The translations under genes and the position numbers were made by a program. A stretch of DNA of 41,290 nucleotides. Origin: a virus. Location of the stretch: IMG/VR virus record IMGVR_UViG_3300042876_000178, positions 1 to 41,290 of that record; one strand, written 5' to 3'. The notes beneath the pieces were generated by a model. It saw nothing but the letters and a program-made list of their open reading frames with translations. It was not told where the DNA came from and did not search any database. This document shows positions 32,519 to 40,204 of the stretch, piece by piece (the first letter of the stretch is position 1; the number at the start of each line of letters is the position of its first letter).

Positions 32519-32914
32519 ATGGAACACCGGCGAATGTCTGATCCGAACAGAATCGAAGAAATGATCGCGGCGGAACCTGACTCAAAAAACCGCGCGTTTC
32601 TGTTGATCCTCAATAACATAAATAAAGCCCTCGTCGAGAACACCGAGGCGACGCGCGAAACGCGGGCGGAACTGGCCGCACACGTGCAAAGGTTCGAAGC
32701 CCATACGGAGCAAAGCCGCTCCCTCGTAGACAAGGGCCGCGGCGCGTGGAAGGTTGCCGCGTGGGCTTTCGGCATCCTGCAAGTCGTCGGCCTCGGCATG
32801 TGGTCGGATTCGCAGAAAGAGCAAAAAGAAATCCGCGCCGCCGTGCAGCAAGACCAAATCGCCCACGCCCGTTTCGATCAACGTATCGAAATCTTGGAGC
32901 GCAAGAAACCGTGA
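32519..32914 (+). CDS. Membrane-anchored coiled-coil protein of the lysis cassette
   Basis: A 131-aa product with a helical, charged N-terminal half, one membrane span (about 77-95, WKVAAWAFGILQVVGLGMW) and a short helical end. It precedes the endolysin, holin and spanins, so a role in lysis timing is possible. ATG 32519 or ATG 32534 could be used; neither ribosome site is decisive. The stop overlaps GTG 32911. Confidence 0.65.
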   Translation: MEHRRMSDPNRIEEMIAAEPDSKNRAFLLILNNINKALVENTEATRETRAELAAHVQRFEAHTEQSRSLVDKGRGAWKVAAWAFGILQVVGLGMWSDSQKEQKEIRAAVQQDQIAHARFDQRIEILERKKP

Positions 32915-33489
32915 CCCCTCGACAACTCGCCGCCTGTACCGGATGCCTGCGCCTCGCGCTGGCCGAATCATGGCTCGCGCCTATCGAGGCCGCAATGGCC
33001 GCCTATGGGATCAACACGCCCGCGCGGCAAGCGGCGTTCCTCGCGCAGATCGGCCACGAGTCCGGGGGGTTGCGATACGCGCGGGAGCTTTGGGGCCCAA
33101 CGTCCGTTCAATTGCGATATGAAGGCCGCGCCGACCTCGGCAACACCCAACCCGGCGACGGCTCGAAATTCCGCGGGCATGGCTTGATCCAGATTACCGG
33201 CCGAGCCAATCATGCCCGCGTGCGCGACCGCTTGCGCGCGAAGTTCCCCGGGCGAGGCGTGCCTGACTTCGAAGGGGTGCCCGAGGCTCTCGCGATGCCG
33301 GAATGGGCCGCTTTGAGTGCGGCGGATTTTTGGGATGATCACGGTTTGAACAAATGGGCCGACGCTGGCGATTTTGACGGCGTAAGCGATATAATCAACC
33401 GCGGCCGCAAGACGGCCAAAATAGGCGATGCGATCGGTTACGCGATGCGCCTCGCGTTATACGAGAAAGCGAAAGGGGTATTACTGTGA
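32911..33489 (+). CDS. Endolysin (GH19 chitinase-like lysozyme)
   Basis: Peptidoglycan hydrolase of 192 aa. The glycoside hydrolase 19 signature is clear: FLAQIGHESGGLRYARELWG with likely catalytic Glu50 and Glu59, and GDGSKFRGHGLIQITGRANH. There is no signal peptide, so release depends on the holin. GTG 32911 overlaps the previous stop (GTGA). Confidence 0.9.
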   Translation: MTPRQLAACTGCLRLALAESWLAPIEAAMAAYGINTPARQAAFLAQIGHESGGLRYARELWGPTSVQLRYEGRADLGNTQPGDGSKFRGHGLIQITGRANHARVRDRLRAKFPGRGVPDFEGVPEALAMPEWAALSAADFWDDHGLNKWADAGDFDGVSDIINRGRKTAKIGDAIGYAMRLALYEKAKGVLL

Positions 33490-33680
33490 TACAAAAAGCA
33501 TTGAAATCGAAAACTATCCTTTTTGCGCTGGCCTTGGAACTTGCGGGGGTGGTGCAGGTAAACGCCGAGGAATTGCGCGCCGCGATCCCGCCCGAATACT
33601 ACGGGTATTTTCTAATTACGGTCGGGTTTGCGGTCAAAGCGTTGCGCTTTGTGACCGACAAGGCCCTCGCCGACAAATGA
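33486..33680 (+). CDS. Holin
   Basis: A 64-aa protein with two hydrophobic segments (about residues 10-25 and 39-55) separated by an acidic loop (VNAEELRAAIPPEYYG) and a charged end, as in small class II-like holins. Starts at GTG 33486 overlapping the endolysin stop. Confidence 0.8.
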   Translation: MIQKALKSKTILFALALELAGVVQVNAEELRAAIPPEYYGYFLITVGFAVKALRFVTDKALADK

Positions 33681-34141
33681 CTCGCGCGGCCCTTATCTTT
33701 ATCGCGCACGTGGCGACCTTTGCGGTGGGCTACACGGTCGCCGATTGGCGTTTGACGGGGCAACATACCGCCGAGAAGCTCGAAGCCGCCCGAGGGGCCG
33801 CAAAAGCTCTCGCCGACATGACCGCCGCCCGCGATCAACTTTCGGCCGCCTTGACCGCCGCAAACGATCTCCATACCTCCGAACTCCGAAAGGCCCAAAA
33901 TGAAACGAATTCTCTTCGTGACCGCTTGCGCGCTGGCAATCTCCGCTTGCGCGTCGCCGCCGTGTGCCCCGACTCAACCGCCCAAACCGCAGGCGGTACC
34001 CGCGTGGATTCTGGAACCGGGGCCGAACTTGACGAACCTGCTCGACGCGCTTATTTCGCCCTCCGCGACGGAATCGACCGAGCAACCGCCCAGCTTGCCG
34101 CCTGCCAAGACGAATTGAAACTCAGGGTCGGGGCGCATTGA
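33677..34141 (+). CDS. Rz-like inner-membrane spanin
   Basis: A 154-aa i-spanin. One N-terminal membrane anchor (about 4-24, AALIFIAHVATFAVGYTVADW) is followed by a long periplasmic coiled coil (AEKLEAARGAAKALADMTAA...). ATG 33677 overlaps the holin stop. The outer-membrane partner is encoded entirely inside it in another frame. Confidence 0.85.
   Translation: MTRAALIFIAHVATFAVGYTVADWRLTGQHTAEKLEAARGAAKALADMTAARDQLSAALTAANDLHTSELRKAQNETNSLRDRLRAGNLRLRVAAVCPDSTAQTAGGTRVDSGTGAELDEPARRAYFALRDGIDRATAQLAACQDELKLRVGAH
33900..34118 (+). CDS. Rz1-like outer-membrane spanin lipoprotein (nested in Rz)
   Basis: A 72-aa prolipoprotein with a basic-hydrophobic signal (MKRILFVTACALAISAC) and lipobox ISAC with lipidated Cys17. 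The mature part is Pro-rich (SPPCAPTQPPKPQAVP), typical of Rz1. It has its own ribosome site (AAAGG) inside the Rz gene. Confidence 0.88.
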   Translation: MKRILFVTACALAISACASPPCAPTQPPKPQAVPAWILEPGPNLTNLLDALISPSATESTEQPPSLPPAKTN

Positions 34142-34409
34142 GCGCGTCGAAGTGTTTCGCCCTGATATAAATTTTCTGATCTCCGGGCACGGTTCGATAT
34201 CCGCCGTTGACGAAATCCACGTCGTATGCCCCGCCGACCAACCGGCGATCGACCCCCTCAATTAGCCGCCACGGGTCGAGGCCCATTTCCGCCAACTCGG
34301 GATCGTGCCAGTAGGCGTATTCGTCGATAAGCTCGTCGGGCCGGTCGGCCCATTCGGCCACGGTCGCCACGCGGCGGCCGGTATCGGGGCAGGGGTCGGG
34401 ATATTTCAT
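34122..34409 (-). CDS. Hypothetical protein
   Basis: A 95-aa acidic product (PDTGRRVATVAEWADRPDELIDEY...) with many Trp/Tyr/Asp and no recognised family. Its 3' end overlaps that of the Rz-like gene by 20 nt on the opposite strand, with no terminator between. It is the last gene of the 35207-34122 minus-strand unit, coupled to the 43-residue gene before it. Confidence 0.65.
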   Translation of the reverse strand: MKYPDPCPDTGRRVATVAEWADRPDELIDEYAYWHDPELAEMGLDPWRLIEGVDRRLVGGAYDVDFVNGGYRTVPGDQKIYIRAKHFDALNAPRP

Positions 34410-34537
34410 TTTGTGGCCCTCACGGAAACCCGACGCGCGCCGGGGAAGCGTTGAAAGGCATCGCGAACCGCGGCGACGCTGTTTGCATATTCGGCCTCGT
34501 ACCGAGCGTTATCTACTTTGATCGAAAATTTACGCAT
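34406..34537 (-). CDS. 43-residue hypothetical protein
   Basis: ATG 34537 has a strong ribosome site (AAGGGGG, 7 nt upstream) and the stop overlaps the next ATG as ATGA. The product (MRKFSIKVDNARYEAEYANS...RRVSVRATK) looks like a compact beta-alpha-beta unit with an amphipathic helix in the middle. No family recognised. Confidence 0.7.
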   Translation of the reverse strand: MRKFSIKVDNARYEAEYANSVAAVRDAFQRFPGARRVSVRATK

Positions 34538-34549
34538 GACTTGCCCCCT

Positions 34550-34747
34550 TTACTTTGCGGTTGCGTACCGTTCCATTTTGGCGACGACCCTTTTCGGATC
34601 GCTGACCGCCCCGACATAGTGGCCGCACCGATAGAAACGATACATAAATTTTTGTTTGCGGCCGTCGTATTCGTACCGGCACGTTAATCCGACCGGCTTG
34701 CCGATCGCGGCCGCGAGCCTTGCCGGCAATTGAGGGTCGAGGGTCAC
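34550..34747 (-). CDS. Small hypothetical protein
   Basis: The 65-aa product starts at GTG 34747, overlapping the previous stop (GTGA); the longer open frame upstream is out of register with the real neighbour. Basic and aromatic (GLTCRYEYDGRKQKFMYRFYRCGHYVG), possibly nucleic-acid binding. Function unknown. Confidence 0.68.
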   Translation of the reverse strand: MTLDPQLPARLAAAIGKPVGLTCRYEYDGRKQKFMYRFYRCGHYVGAVSDPKRVVAKMERYATAK

Positions 34748-34962
34748 TTTACTTTCTCCCAAAAGTAAAACTGTTTGACGAAGGCCCGAACGAGATTCGC
34801 GGTTTTCGGGCCGCTCAAGATTAAACGCCCGCCCGCTTCGAAGCGCAGGCGGTAGCGGATATAAACCGCCCGAACACTCAAGACCCGGCCGCCTTTCACG
34901 ATATGCCCCTCGTCGTTCAAGGTCGCGCCGTATTCGGCGAGGGTATCTTTTACGATTTGCAT
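34744..34962 (-). CDS. Small hypothetical protein
   Basis: The 72-aa product starts at ATG 34962 inside the end of the upstream gene (13-nt overlap). The sequence (MQIVKDTLAEYGATLND..., RLILSGPKTANLVRAFVKQF) suggests a small alpha/beta fold, and the opening MQIVKDTL is reminiscent of the MQIAQTIL leader of two accessory genes. Function unknown. Confidence 0.7.
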   Translation of the reverse strand: MQIVKDTLAEYGATLNDEGHIVKGGRVLSVRAVYIRYRLRFEAGGRLILSGPKTANLVRAFVKQFYFWEKVK

Positions 34963-35147
34963 TTCGTTGTTCGGGCATTTAGCGCGGCTTGCTTTGACGC
35001 GGCGCACTTCGCGCACTTCTGGCCTTCCGGCATGGCTTTGAAGTCTTCCCAATTCGCCGAAAGCGGCGTGCGAAGAATGTTACGACCGCAAGCGGTGCGT
35101 ACTGCCATTCCGTTTCCCGATTTGTTCAAGTGCATTTGGCGACTCAT
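34950..35147 (-). CDS. Small conserved Cys-containing protein
   Basis: A 65-aa member of a small family common in proteobacterial phages: SRQMHLNKSGNG, TACGRN and QKCAKCAASKQ. The four cysteines (C20, C45, C48, and C63 in TTKCKS) could hold a zinc ion. First gene after the class A promoter at 35179-35207. Confidence 0.8.
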   Translation of the reverse strand: MSRQMHLNKSGNGMAVRTACGRNILRTPLSANWEDFKAMPEGQKCAKCAASKQAALNARTTKCKS

Positions 35148-35178
35148 TTCGTTTTCTCCGTTGCGTTAAGGTGCGGCC

Positions 35179-35207
35179 ATTATGCAATACGAAATTTAAT
35201 TTTGCAA
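35179..35207 (-). promoter_or_regulatory. Class A promoter (copy 5)
   Basis: Minus strand: -35 TTGCAA (35207-35202), 17-nt spacer, -10 CATAAT (35184-35179). It is almost identical to the copy at 8231, 27 kb away in the window, including the leader and the AAAAATAAGTG upstream flank. Confidence 0.78.
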
Positions 35208-35216
35208 CACTTATTT

Positions 35217-37592
35217 TTATTCCTTGCGGTACCGTCGGCCGCGCCAGCCGCCCGCCGCCCGGATAGGCCACGGTTTGCCCTTGTAGACGGCCCATTCCGG
35301 CATCGTGCCCATGATGCGCTCGACCTCTTCGATACTGCCGAAACCGTGCGGCACCTCTACCACGTCCTCGTCGTACACGTGCAGCACGACCGGATAGGCC
35401 GCGCGCTCAAGGTTAATAATCGCGCTTCGTTGAATGTCCCGCGCGACGGCTTGTACAACGTTTTCGCACAACTTGCCGCCGTAAGTATCCATTCGCACCC
35501 AGCCGACCGGCCCTTGCATGGGGTTAGTGTTATACCCCTCGAAACTCAACGAGTATTGCCCGCCGAAGCCGCGTTGATTGGCCGACAACCGCGGGGCGTG
35601 GTAGGTAAGCGCGCGGCCCGAGGGAAGCCAACAGTAAAGCGCGTCGCCGTGGCAAATGTAGGATACCCCCGAGTGCGAGCCGTCGAGGCGCATCACGGGG
35701 AACCATTGCCCGGGCGAGAGTACCGCCGCAACCGCCATACCTTCGAGGCCGAACAATTCCGCCCGCCGCTCCCAGCCGTCGCGCCGTTCTTGCCCGCCCC
35801 AAAAATGCGGGATCGCGGGGGATGCATCGCGCCATGCGAGGATCGCTTTTTTAATCTCGTCCTCGGTCATGAAGTCGCCCGCGCCGAAGCGTAACCAAGC
35901 GTTAATCCAGCCCCCGAAGCCCGAGGCCAGTTCGGCGACCTTGCCGAGCGTTTGGCGCAAGGGGTGATGCGGTTTCGTCTTGTCGGCGCGATGTTTCCAC
36001 CATTCGGGCCGCCCCACGTCGTCAAAGCCCGCGTGCGCCATGATCTCGGCGAAGGGTATGCCGGTGATCTTGGAAACGCTCAACTCGTACGCCTTGCCGT
36101 GCGTGGCGAACATTTCGACGCGCCAATCCTCCCCCGCGAGGCAAGCGGTAACGACGCCCTCGATACTGGAAAAATCCGACGCTATGAAGTCGTGCCCGTC
36201 GGCGGCCACGAACAGCCCCCGCAGGCACCCGGAAACGCACAACATCGCGTCGGCGTAGGCGCGTTCGACCAAGGCGAGGTCGCCGGTCTTTATGACCTGC
36301 AAAACGTCTTCCATTGCGTCGGGGCCCCATTCGGCTTTCTTTTTGCCCGGGGGGAACGGCAGGCCGCACCACGCGCACGCGGTCAAATGCGCGCCCGTGT
36401 GGCGACCGCAAGCGCACTTGAATACGCTCGGGCCGGCCTTCGGCAAGTTGGTCGGCTGGGGGCCTTCGCCGGTCGGGCGACCCGTGCGCGCCCCGTGGTA
36501 ATTAAACAGGTCATGCAAGCGGCCCCACGGCGAAAGCTGGTTTCGCATGGCGAAGACCTTTTTAACCGACGCACTCCCGACGGCTTGCCGGATTTCAAGG
36601 GCGCGGCGCGCGAGAGCTTGGTGCGGTTGCAGCGATTCCAAAATACTCGCGATGCCGTCTTCGTCCATTGAGCCGGGGCCGCTGCCGACGTAAACGCCTT
36701 GGCCCGCGAGCCAACCTTTCAGGCGTTCGAGTTGGCTCGCGCGTTCGACGGCCCCGCCGGTTAGCTGGTACAATTCGGCGTCGTATCGTTGCAAACAGAT
36801 TTCGACAAGCCGCGCGCAGGCGAGCAAGTCGTCGCGATCCACGGCCACGCCCCGCCGGTTTATGCGCTGATCCGCGAGCCAAAATTCTAATTCTTCGCCG
36901 GTCAAGTCGGGGCACTTCGCCGACGCTTCGGCCTCGGCCAGAATGTCGCGATCGTTGTATCGGTACAGAGCGTCGAAATCGGCGGGCGCATCGGCAGGGG
37001 TCAAGCGCAACCGCGGGTTGCTTTTGGTCGGATTGCGCGGGATCGACAATTTCGTAAGCAACGCCGCCCCGGCTTTATCCTTGGGCGTCGTGAGCCGCAT
37101 TACCTCGCCGGCTTTGTCGAGTGCGCCGGGATAGCCGCTCGCGCGAGCCTTGCCCATGGCGCACCGGGTTTGTTCGATCGGCAACGGCGGAAAGCCGTAT
37201 TTCGGCAGGCATACATAATTCCAAATCCACCACTCGAACGCGCTGTTCCATGCCTCTATGATGCCGCCTTGCGCGACGTGGGCTATCAGGTCGGCGGGCA
37301 ACTCGCCGCCTGCGCTGGGTACCCAACGGCGCGGCCCGCGGCCGTTTTTCAGGTTGTAGGCGAGCGATAAAACTTCGGTCGTCGGGTGCGTGGCGTAAAT
37401 GGCCGCACCTACGACGCCGAGGCCTTTTTGCCCCTTGCGCGCTCCCGGCGGCCCCGTCCATTTTTGCGCGGCGAAATCGTAGACGCAACCGGCCTCGCTA
37501 TAGGTTTCGAAGTCGATATCGGGGAGCGCAGTTGCAAGGCCAAGCCCCGCGGGTAGCTGGGCGCCTGCGAGAAGGTCGGCGGGGTGAGTCAA
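35217..37592 (-). CDS. DNA polymerase, family A with 3'-5' exonuclease
   Basis: Replicative polymerase, 791 aa. The exonuclease opens with DIDFETYSEAG (Asp27, Glu29). Polymerase motif A is DFSSIEGVVTACLAGEDWR (about residue 470), motif B-like GKVAELASGFGGWINAW (fingers helix with Lys), and motif C VYDEDVVEVP (about 735). A CACGRH...CAWCGLP cluster between exo and pol regions may bind zinc. The start is TTG 37592 with GAGGAA five bases upstream; no ATG fits. It is co-transcribed with SSB and the Cas4-like nuclease upstream. Confidence 0.92.
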   Translation of the reverse strand: MTHPADLLAGAQLPAGLGLATALPDIDFETYSEAGCVYDFAAQKWTGPPGARKGQKGLGVVGAAIYATHPTTEVLSLAYNLKNGRGPRRWVPSAGGELPADLIAHVAQGGIIEAWNSAFEWWIWNYVCLPKYGFPPLPIEQTRCAMGKARASGYPGALDKAGEVMRLTTPKDKAGAALLTKLSIPRNPTKSNPRLRLTPADAPADFDALYRYNDRDILAEAEASAKCPDLTGEELEFWLADQRINRRGVAVDRDDLLACARLVEICLQRYDAELYQLTGGAVERASQLERLKGWLAGQGVYVGSGPGSMDEDGIASILESLQPHQALARRALEIRQAVGSASVKKVFAMRNQLSPWGRLHDLFNYHGARTGRPTGEGPQPTNLPKAGPSVFKCACGRHTGAHLTACAWCGLPFPPGKKKAEWGPDAMEDVLQVIKTGDLALVERAYADAMLCVSGCLRGLFVAADGHDFIASDFSSIEGVVTACLAGEDWRVEMFATHGKAYELSVSKITGIPFAEIMAHAGFDDVGRPEWWKHRADKTKPHHPLRQTLGKVAELASGFGGWINAWLRFGAGDFMTEDEIKKAILAWRDASPAIPHFWGGQERRDGWERRAELFGLEGMAVAAVLSPGQWFPVMRLDGSHSGVSYICHGDALYCWLPSGRALTYHAPRLSANQRGFGGQYSLSFEGYNTNPMQGPVGWVRMDTYGGKLCENVVQAVARDIQRSAIINLERAAYPVVLHVYDEDVVEVPHGFGSIEEVERIMGTMPEWAVYKGKPWPIRAAGGWRGRRYRKE

Positions 37593-37786
37593 TTGGGTTC
37601 CTCAAGACGGGCGATCAAGTCATTTACCGAGGGGCGCACCATTGGGTGCCCGGGCAAAAGAGGGGCCGCGTTTTTTATAAAGTCAATGGCTAGGCGCATG
37701 TTATGTTTGCGCCGTTCAATTTCTGTACGAAGGCGGGTATTTTCCGCCTCGCAAGATCATAACCGGGTTTCCGTGGGGGTTAGCAA
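37589..37786 (-). pseudogene. 65-codon ORF interrupted by an in-frame TGA
   Basis: TTG 37786 has an excellent ribosome site (GAGGTG, six bases upstream). The frame reads LLTPTETRL, then TGA (37759-37757, codon 10), then SCEAENTRLRTEIERRKHNM... and ends EEPN with TGA at 37591-37589 overlapping the polymerase TTG. The part after the stop has coiled-coil heptads and looks coding. A C-to-T change in CGA (Arg) would explain the stop. Readthrough or a sequencing error are alternatives. Confidence 0.55.
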
Positions 37787-37810
37787 TTTTTGCACCTCAA
37801 GAATAAAGCG

Positions 37811-37824
37811 GCCCCCGAAGGGGC
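37811..37824 (-). terminator. Short stem-loop with UUCG tetraloop
   Basis: On the minus strand GCCCC TTCG GGGGC, then CCGCTTTATTC. The stem is very stable but short and the T-tract weak, so it probably attenuates or protects the SSB message rather than fully stopping the polymerase operon. Confidence 0.5.
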
Positions 37825-37835
37825 GCGCGGTTAGT

Positions 37836-38009
37836 TTACTTTGCTGCGTCGATTTTCTTTCGCAGCCATTCCGCCCCGCCGAGGCGTTCGAGCTTCTCCC
37901 ATTGGGCGTTGGTCGTTCGTACCGTGTGGGATTTCATTGCCTCGTCATTCAAGCGGGGCCGCCCCGCCCCACTCTTGGCGGCGGCCTTTCGTTTGGCCCC
38001 GGCGGTCAT
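37836..38009 (-). CDS. 57-residue ribbon-helix-helix-like protein
   Basis: ATG 38009 overlaps the SSB stop as ATGA. The N-terminus is basic (TAGAKRKAAAKSGAGRPR), followed by a strand-helix-helix pattern, SHTVRTTNAQWEKLERLGG and AEWLRKKIDAAK, familiar from small Arc/CopG-like phage and plasmid proteins. It may be a DNA-binding regulator of the right operon. Too short for default gene callers. Confidence 0.7.
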   Translation of the reverse strand: MTAGAKRKAAAKSGAGRPRLNDEAMKSHTVRTTNAQWEKLERLGGAEWLRKKIDAAK

Positions 38010-39007
38010 ACGAGGTACCCTTCGGCGCGCATCATTTCATCCGTCCAATTGTTCCCGCGGAATTGCTCGTACGTCGCGCCTCCCGCCTTTGCGGTCATTT
38101 GCGGAACCGCAGGGCTAGAAGGGGGCACATTCGACACACCAAAAGCCGGGGCCGGTTGAGGCGCAGGCATCCCAGCTACCGGGACGAAGCCCGCACCGCC
38201 AACACCCGGCCCCGCCAAAAAAGCGGGACTCGGCGCGATCGCCACGGGTGCGGGAGCCGCGTTATTGGGGTACGTCGTCGCAGGCAACACACCGGGGGCC
38301 ATTGCGGGGGTCGACGGGTAGCCCGGAACCGCAGCCGCAGGGGCGGGCGGGGTAAAACCCGGCATTGTGGGGGCTGCCGCGGCATTCATGGGCAACGGCT
38401 GCGCGCCGGCGGGGAGTTGCGGGGCTGCGCTACCGAAGACGGCCGACGCATCCGGGCCGCTGGAAATGATCGGGCCGACGCCGGCGAGTTCGACCATGCT
38501 CAAATTGACATACAGGCCCGGCTTTTGCGGGTTGTCGTTGCCTTCGATGGTGCCCGCGACGCGCACGAAGTAGCCGCGTTGGATCGCCTTCGGGTCTTGA
38601 ATCTGCTCGTGCGGCTGATAGTGCCCCGCGTGGAAACAACGCGGCGCGAAGCTGCTCGAAAACTTCACGACCCAATGGCCGGCGAAACCCTCTTTCGTCG
38701 CGTTGCTCTTGCCGTTGTCGTCCACGCCGTCGCCGTCGGCCAGCTTGAACGAGAAACGCGGGTGCGTGCATTGGCCTTGCGCGTTGAACAGGGTCGGGAA
38801 CGAAGCGCGAGCGACCTCGACGAGCTTTTGGTAAAACGCTGGGAAGTTCGGATCGGTCTTGGGGAACGCGACCGCGATAAAATAGCGTTGCGTCGGCTGG
38901 CCCGATTGCGTCATGAGGGGCTGCCCCTGCATGTTCTTGGTTTGCGCTTCGAACGGGTCGCCTTGTACGAGGCGGCCGACGGGAGTAAGAAAATCAGTTT
39001 TTGCCAT
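38006..39007 (-). CDS. Single-stranded-DNA-binding protein (phage type, DUF2815-like)
   Basis: A 333-aa product. The first 180 residues form the DNA-binding domain (LTPVGRLVQGDPFEAQTKN, FAGHWVVKFSSSFAPRCF, GYFVRVAGTIEGNDN). About 120 residues of Ala/Pro/Gly linker follow, ending in a conserved tip (YEQFRGNNWTDEMMRAEGYLV). The tip may recruit replication partners, as SSB tails do. It has its own class B promoter inside the end of the upstream nuclease gene. ATG 39007 follows GAAAGG. Confidence 0.82.
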   Translation of the reverse strand: MAKTDFLTPVGRLVQGDPFEAQTKNMQGQPLMTQSGQPTQRYFIAVAFPKTDPNFPAFYQKLVEVARASFPTLFNAQGQCTHPRFSFKLADGDGVDDNGKSNATKEGFAGHWVVKFSSSFAPRCFHAGHYQPHEQIQDPKAIQRGYFVRVAGTIEGNDNPQKPGLYVNLSMVELAGVGPIISSGPDASAVFGSAAPQLPAGAQPLPMNAAAAPTMPGFTPPAPAAAVPGYPSTPAMAPGVLPATTYPNNAAPAPVAIAPSPAFLAGPGVGGAGFVPVAGMPAPQPAPAFGVSNVPPSSPAVPQMTAKAGGATYEQFRGNNWTDEMMRAEGYLV

Positions 39008-39042
39008 GATGGTACCTTTCGTTTGTTATGGTAGGGGCTCGA

Positions 39043-39070
39043 ATTATGTATTACTTGTCGAAAAAGTCAA
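39043..39070 (-). promoter_or_regulatory. Class B promoter (copy 2) for the SSB gene
   Basis: Minus strand: -35 TTGACT (39070-39065), 16-nt spacer, -10 CATAAT (39048-39043). The last 18 bases equal those of the promoter at 7706-7733. It lies in the final codons of the Cas4-like gene. Confidence 0.75.
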
Positions 39071-40204
39071 GCGGGCTTTTTCGCCATTGTCGAAAGTGAG
39101 CTTTGCGGTACCGGCGGGCCGCGATGCGAAGGCGTCGAAAATCTCGCCTTGTATCTTGGCCGCCTTCGCCGCCGCCTTGGCTTGCGTGGGCGTGATTACC
39201 TCTTGCGGTTTGGCGAGATCGAGGCCGAGCATTTGACCGAGGGCCAAAATTTCCGCCGCGGATTTTTGCCACGCTAAACGCCCCGGGGTCGATTCGAGCA
39301 TCCAGAACGGTACCAACTCGCCGCGTTTGATCTTGGCAATCGCTTCGGCTTCCAACCCCGAAACGCGCGCCTCGATCAAGGCTTGCGCCCGTTTGAGCGA
39401 ACGCAATTCGAGGCCCAAAGCGTGCGGAGGTAAGTCGAGGGCCCCGTAGTGCGCGCCCCGATCGGCCGCCGCGTACGCCGCGCGCTGTAACGCCTCGCAG
39501 GCGTGGCGACCTTGGCAATTCTCGCAACCCTCGGGCGTCGGTACCGCTTCCGGGTCGGCCGCGAGGGCCTTACGCGCTTGGTTCGAAAGTTGGTTAAAGT
39601 GCGCGCGCAAATCGGAAGCGGTCACGCGCCAACGTCGCACGGGGCCCTCGCGGTGAAATGCCCGGGGTTGGATCACGCACATGTCGACGACGGTTTCTTG
39701 ATCTTGCAAACCGTCGATGCCCGCCTCGCCCAAAAGCCCCGCCGCGTAGTCGATAAGCTGCCAATTCTCGAACGCTTCGACGATGCCGTGCCCGTACTTG
39801 AAATCCCATACGTGCAGGCAAAGGCGGCCATTGTTGAGCCGCGACCACGCGCGATAATCCGGCGTGCCCCAATTGTGCGTCGGGTGTATGCGCGGGATTT
39901 GCACCCGGCGTTCGACGACAAGGTACTGCGCCCAATCCGGCCCGAGCGTTGCGAGTATGTCGTCGCGCACCATTTCGGCGGCTTCGAGCATGTCTTGGGT
40001 TACGGCGATCCCGTTCGGGGCCTGCATATCGAGCGCGACCGGCGTACCCTGCAAGAGCATTTGCACCGCCCAATGCGCGGCCGTCCCTTCGAGGCTTGAC
40101 GGGCTGGCCTCGATTTCCGGGTAAGCCGCCTCAAGGCTTGCCGAGAGGGCGCAGCGCACCCAACGGAAAGCCGAGGACGGCGCGAGGAAAGCGTGCGCGC
40201 TCAT
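39044..40204 (-). CDS. Cas4/RecB-like PD-(D/E)XK nuclease (DUF2800)
   Basis: A 386-aa recombination nuclease of the DUF2800 family. ATG 40204 overlaps the upstream stop (ATGA); the earlier open frame is not used. Likely active-site residues are His44 (GTAAHW), Asp116 (GTPDY), Asp134 and Lys136 (WDFKYG) and Gln149. Cys18, Cys227, Cys230 and Cys236 (CENCQGRHAC) have the spacing of the iron-sulfur cluster of Cas4/AddB. It probably resects ends for SSB-assisted annealing. Confidence 0.88.
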   Translation of the reverse strand: MSAHAFLAPSSAFRWVRCALSASLEAAYPEIEASPSSLEGTAAHWAVQMLLQGTPVALDMQAPNGIAVTQDMLEAAEMVRDDILATLGPDWAQYLVVERRVQIPRIHPTHNWGTPDYRAWSRLNNGRLCLHVWDFKYGHGIVEAFENWQLIDYAAGLLGEAGIDGLQDQETVVDMCVIQPRAFHREGPVRRWRVTASDLRAHFNQLSNQARKALAADPEAVPTPEGCENCQGRHACEALQRAAYAAADRGAHYGALDLPPHALGLELRSLKRAQALIEARVSGLEAEAIAKIKRGELVPFWMLESTPGRLAWQKSAAEILALGQMLGLDLAKPQEVITPTQAKAAAKAAKIQGEIFDAFASRPAGTAKLTFDNGEKARLTFSTSNT

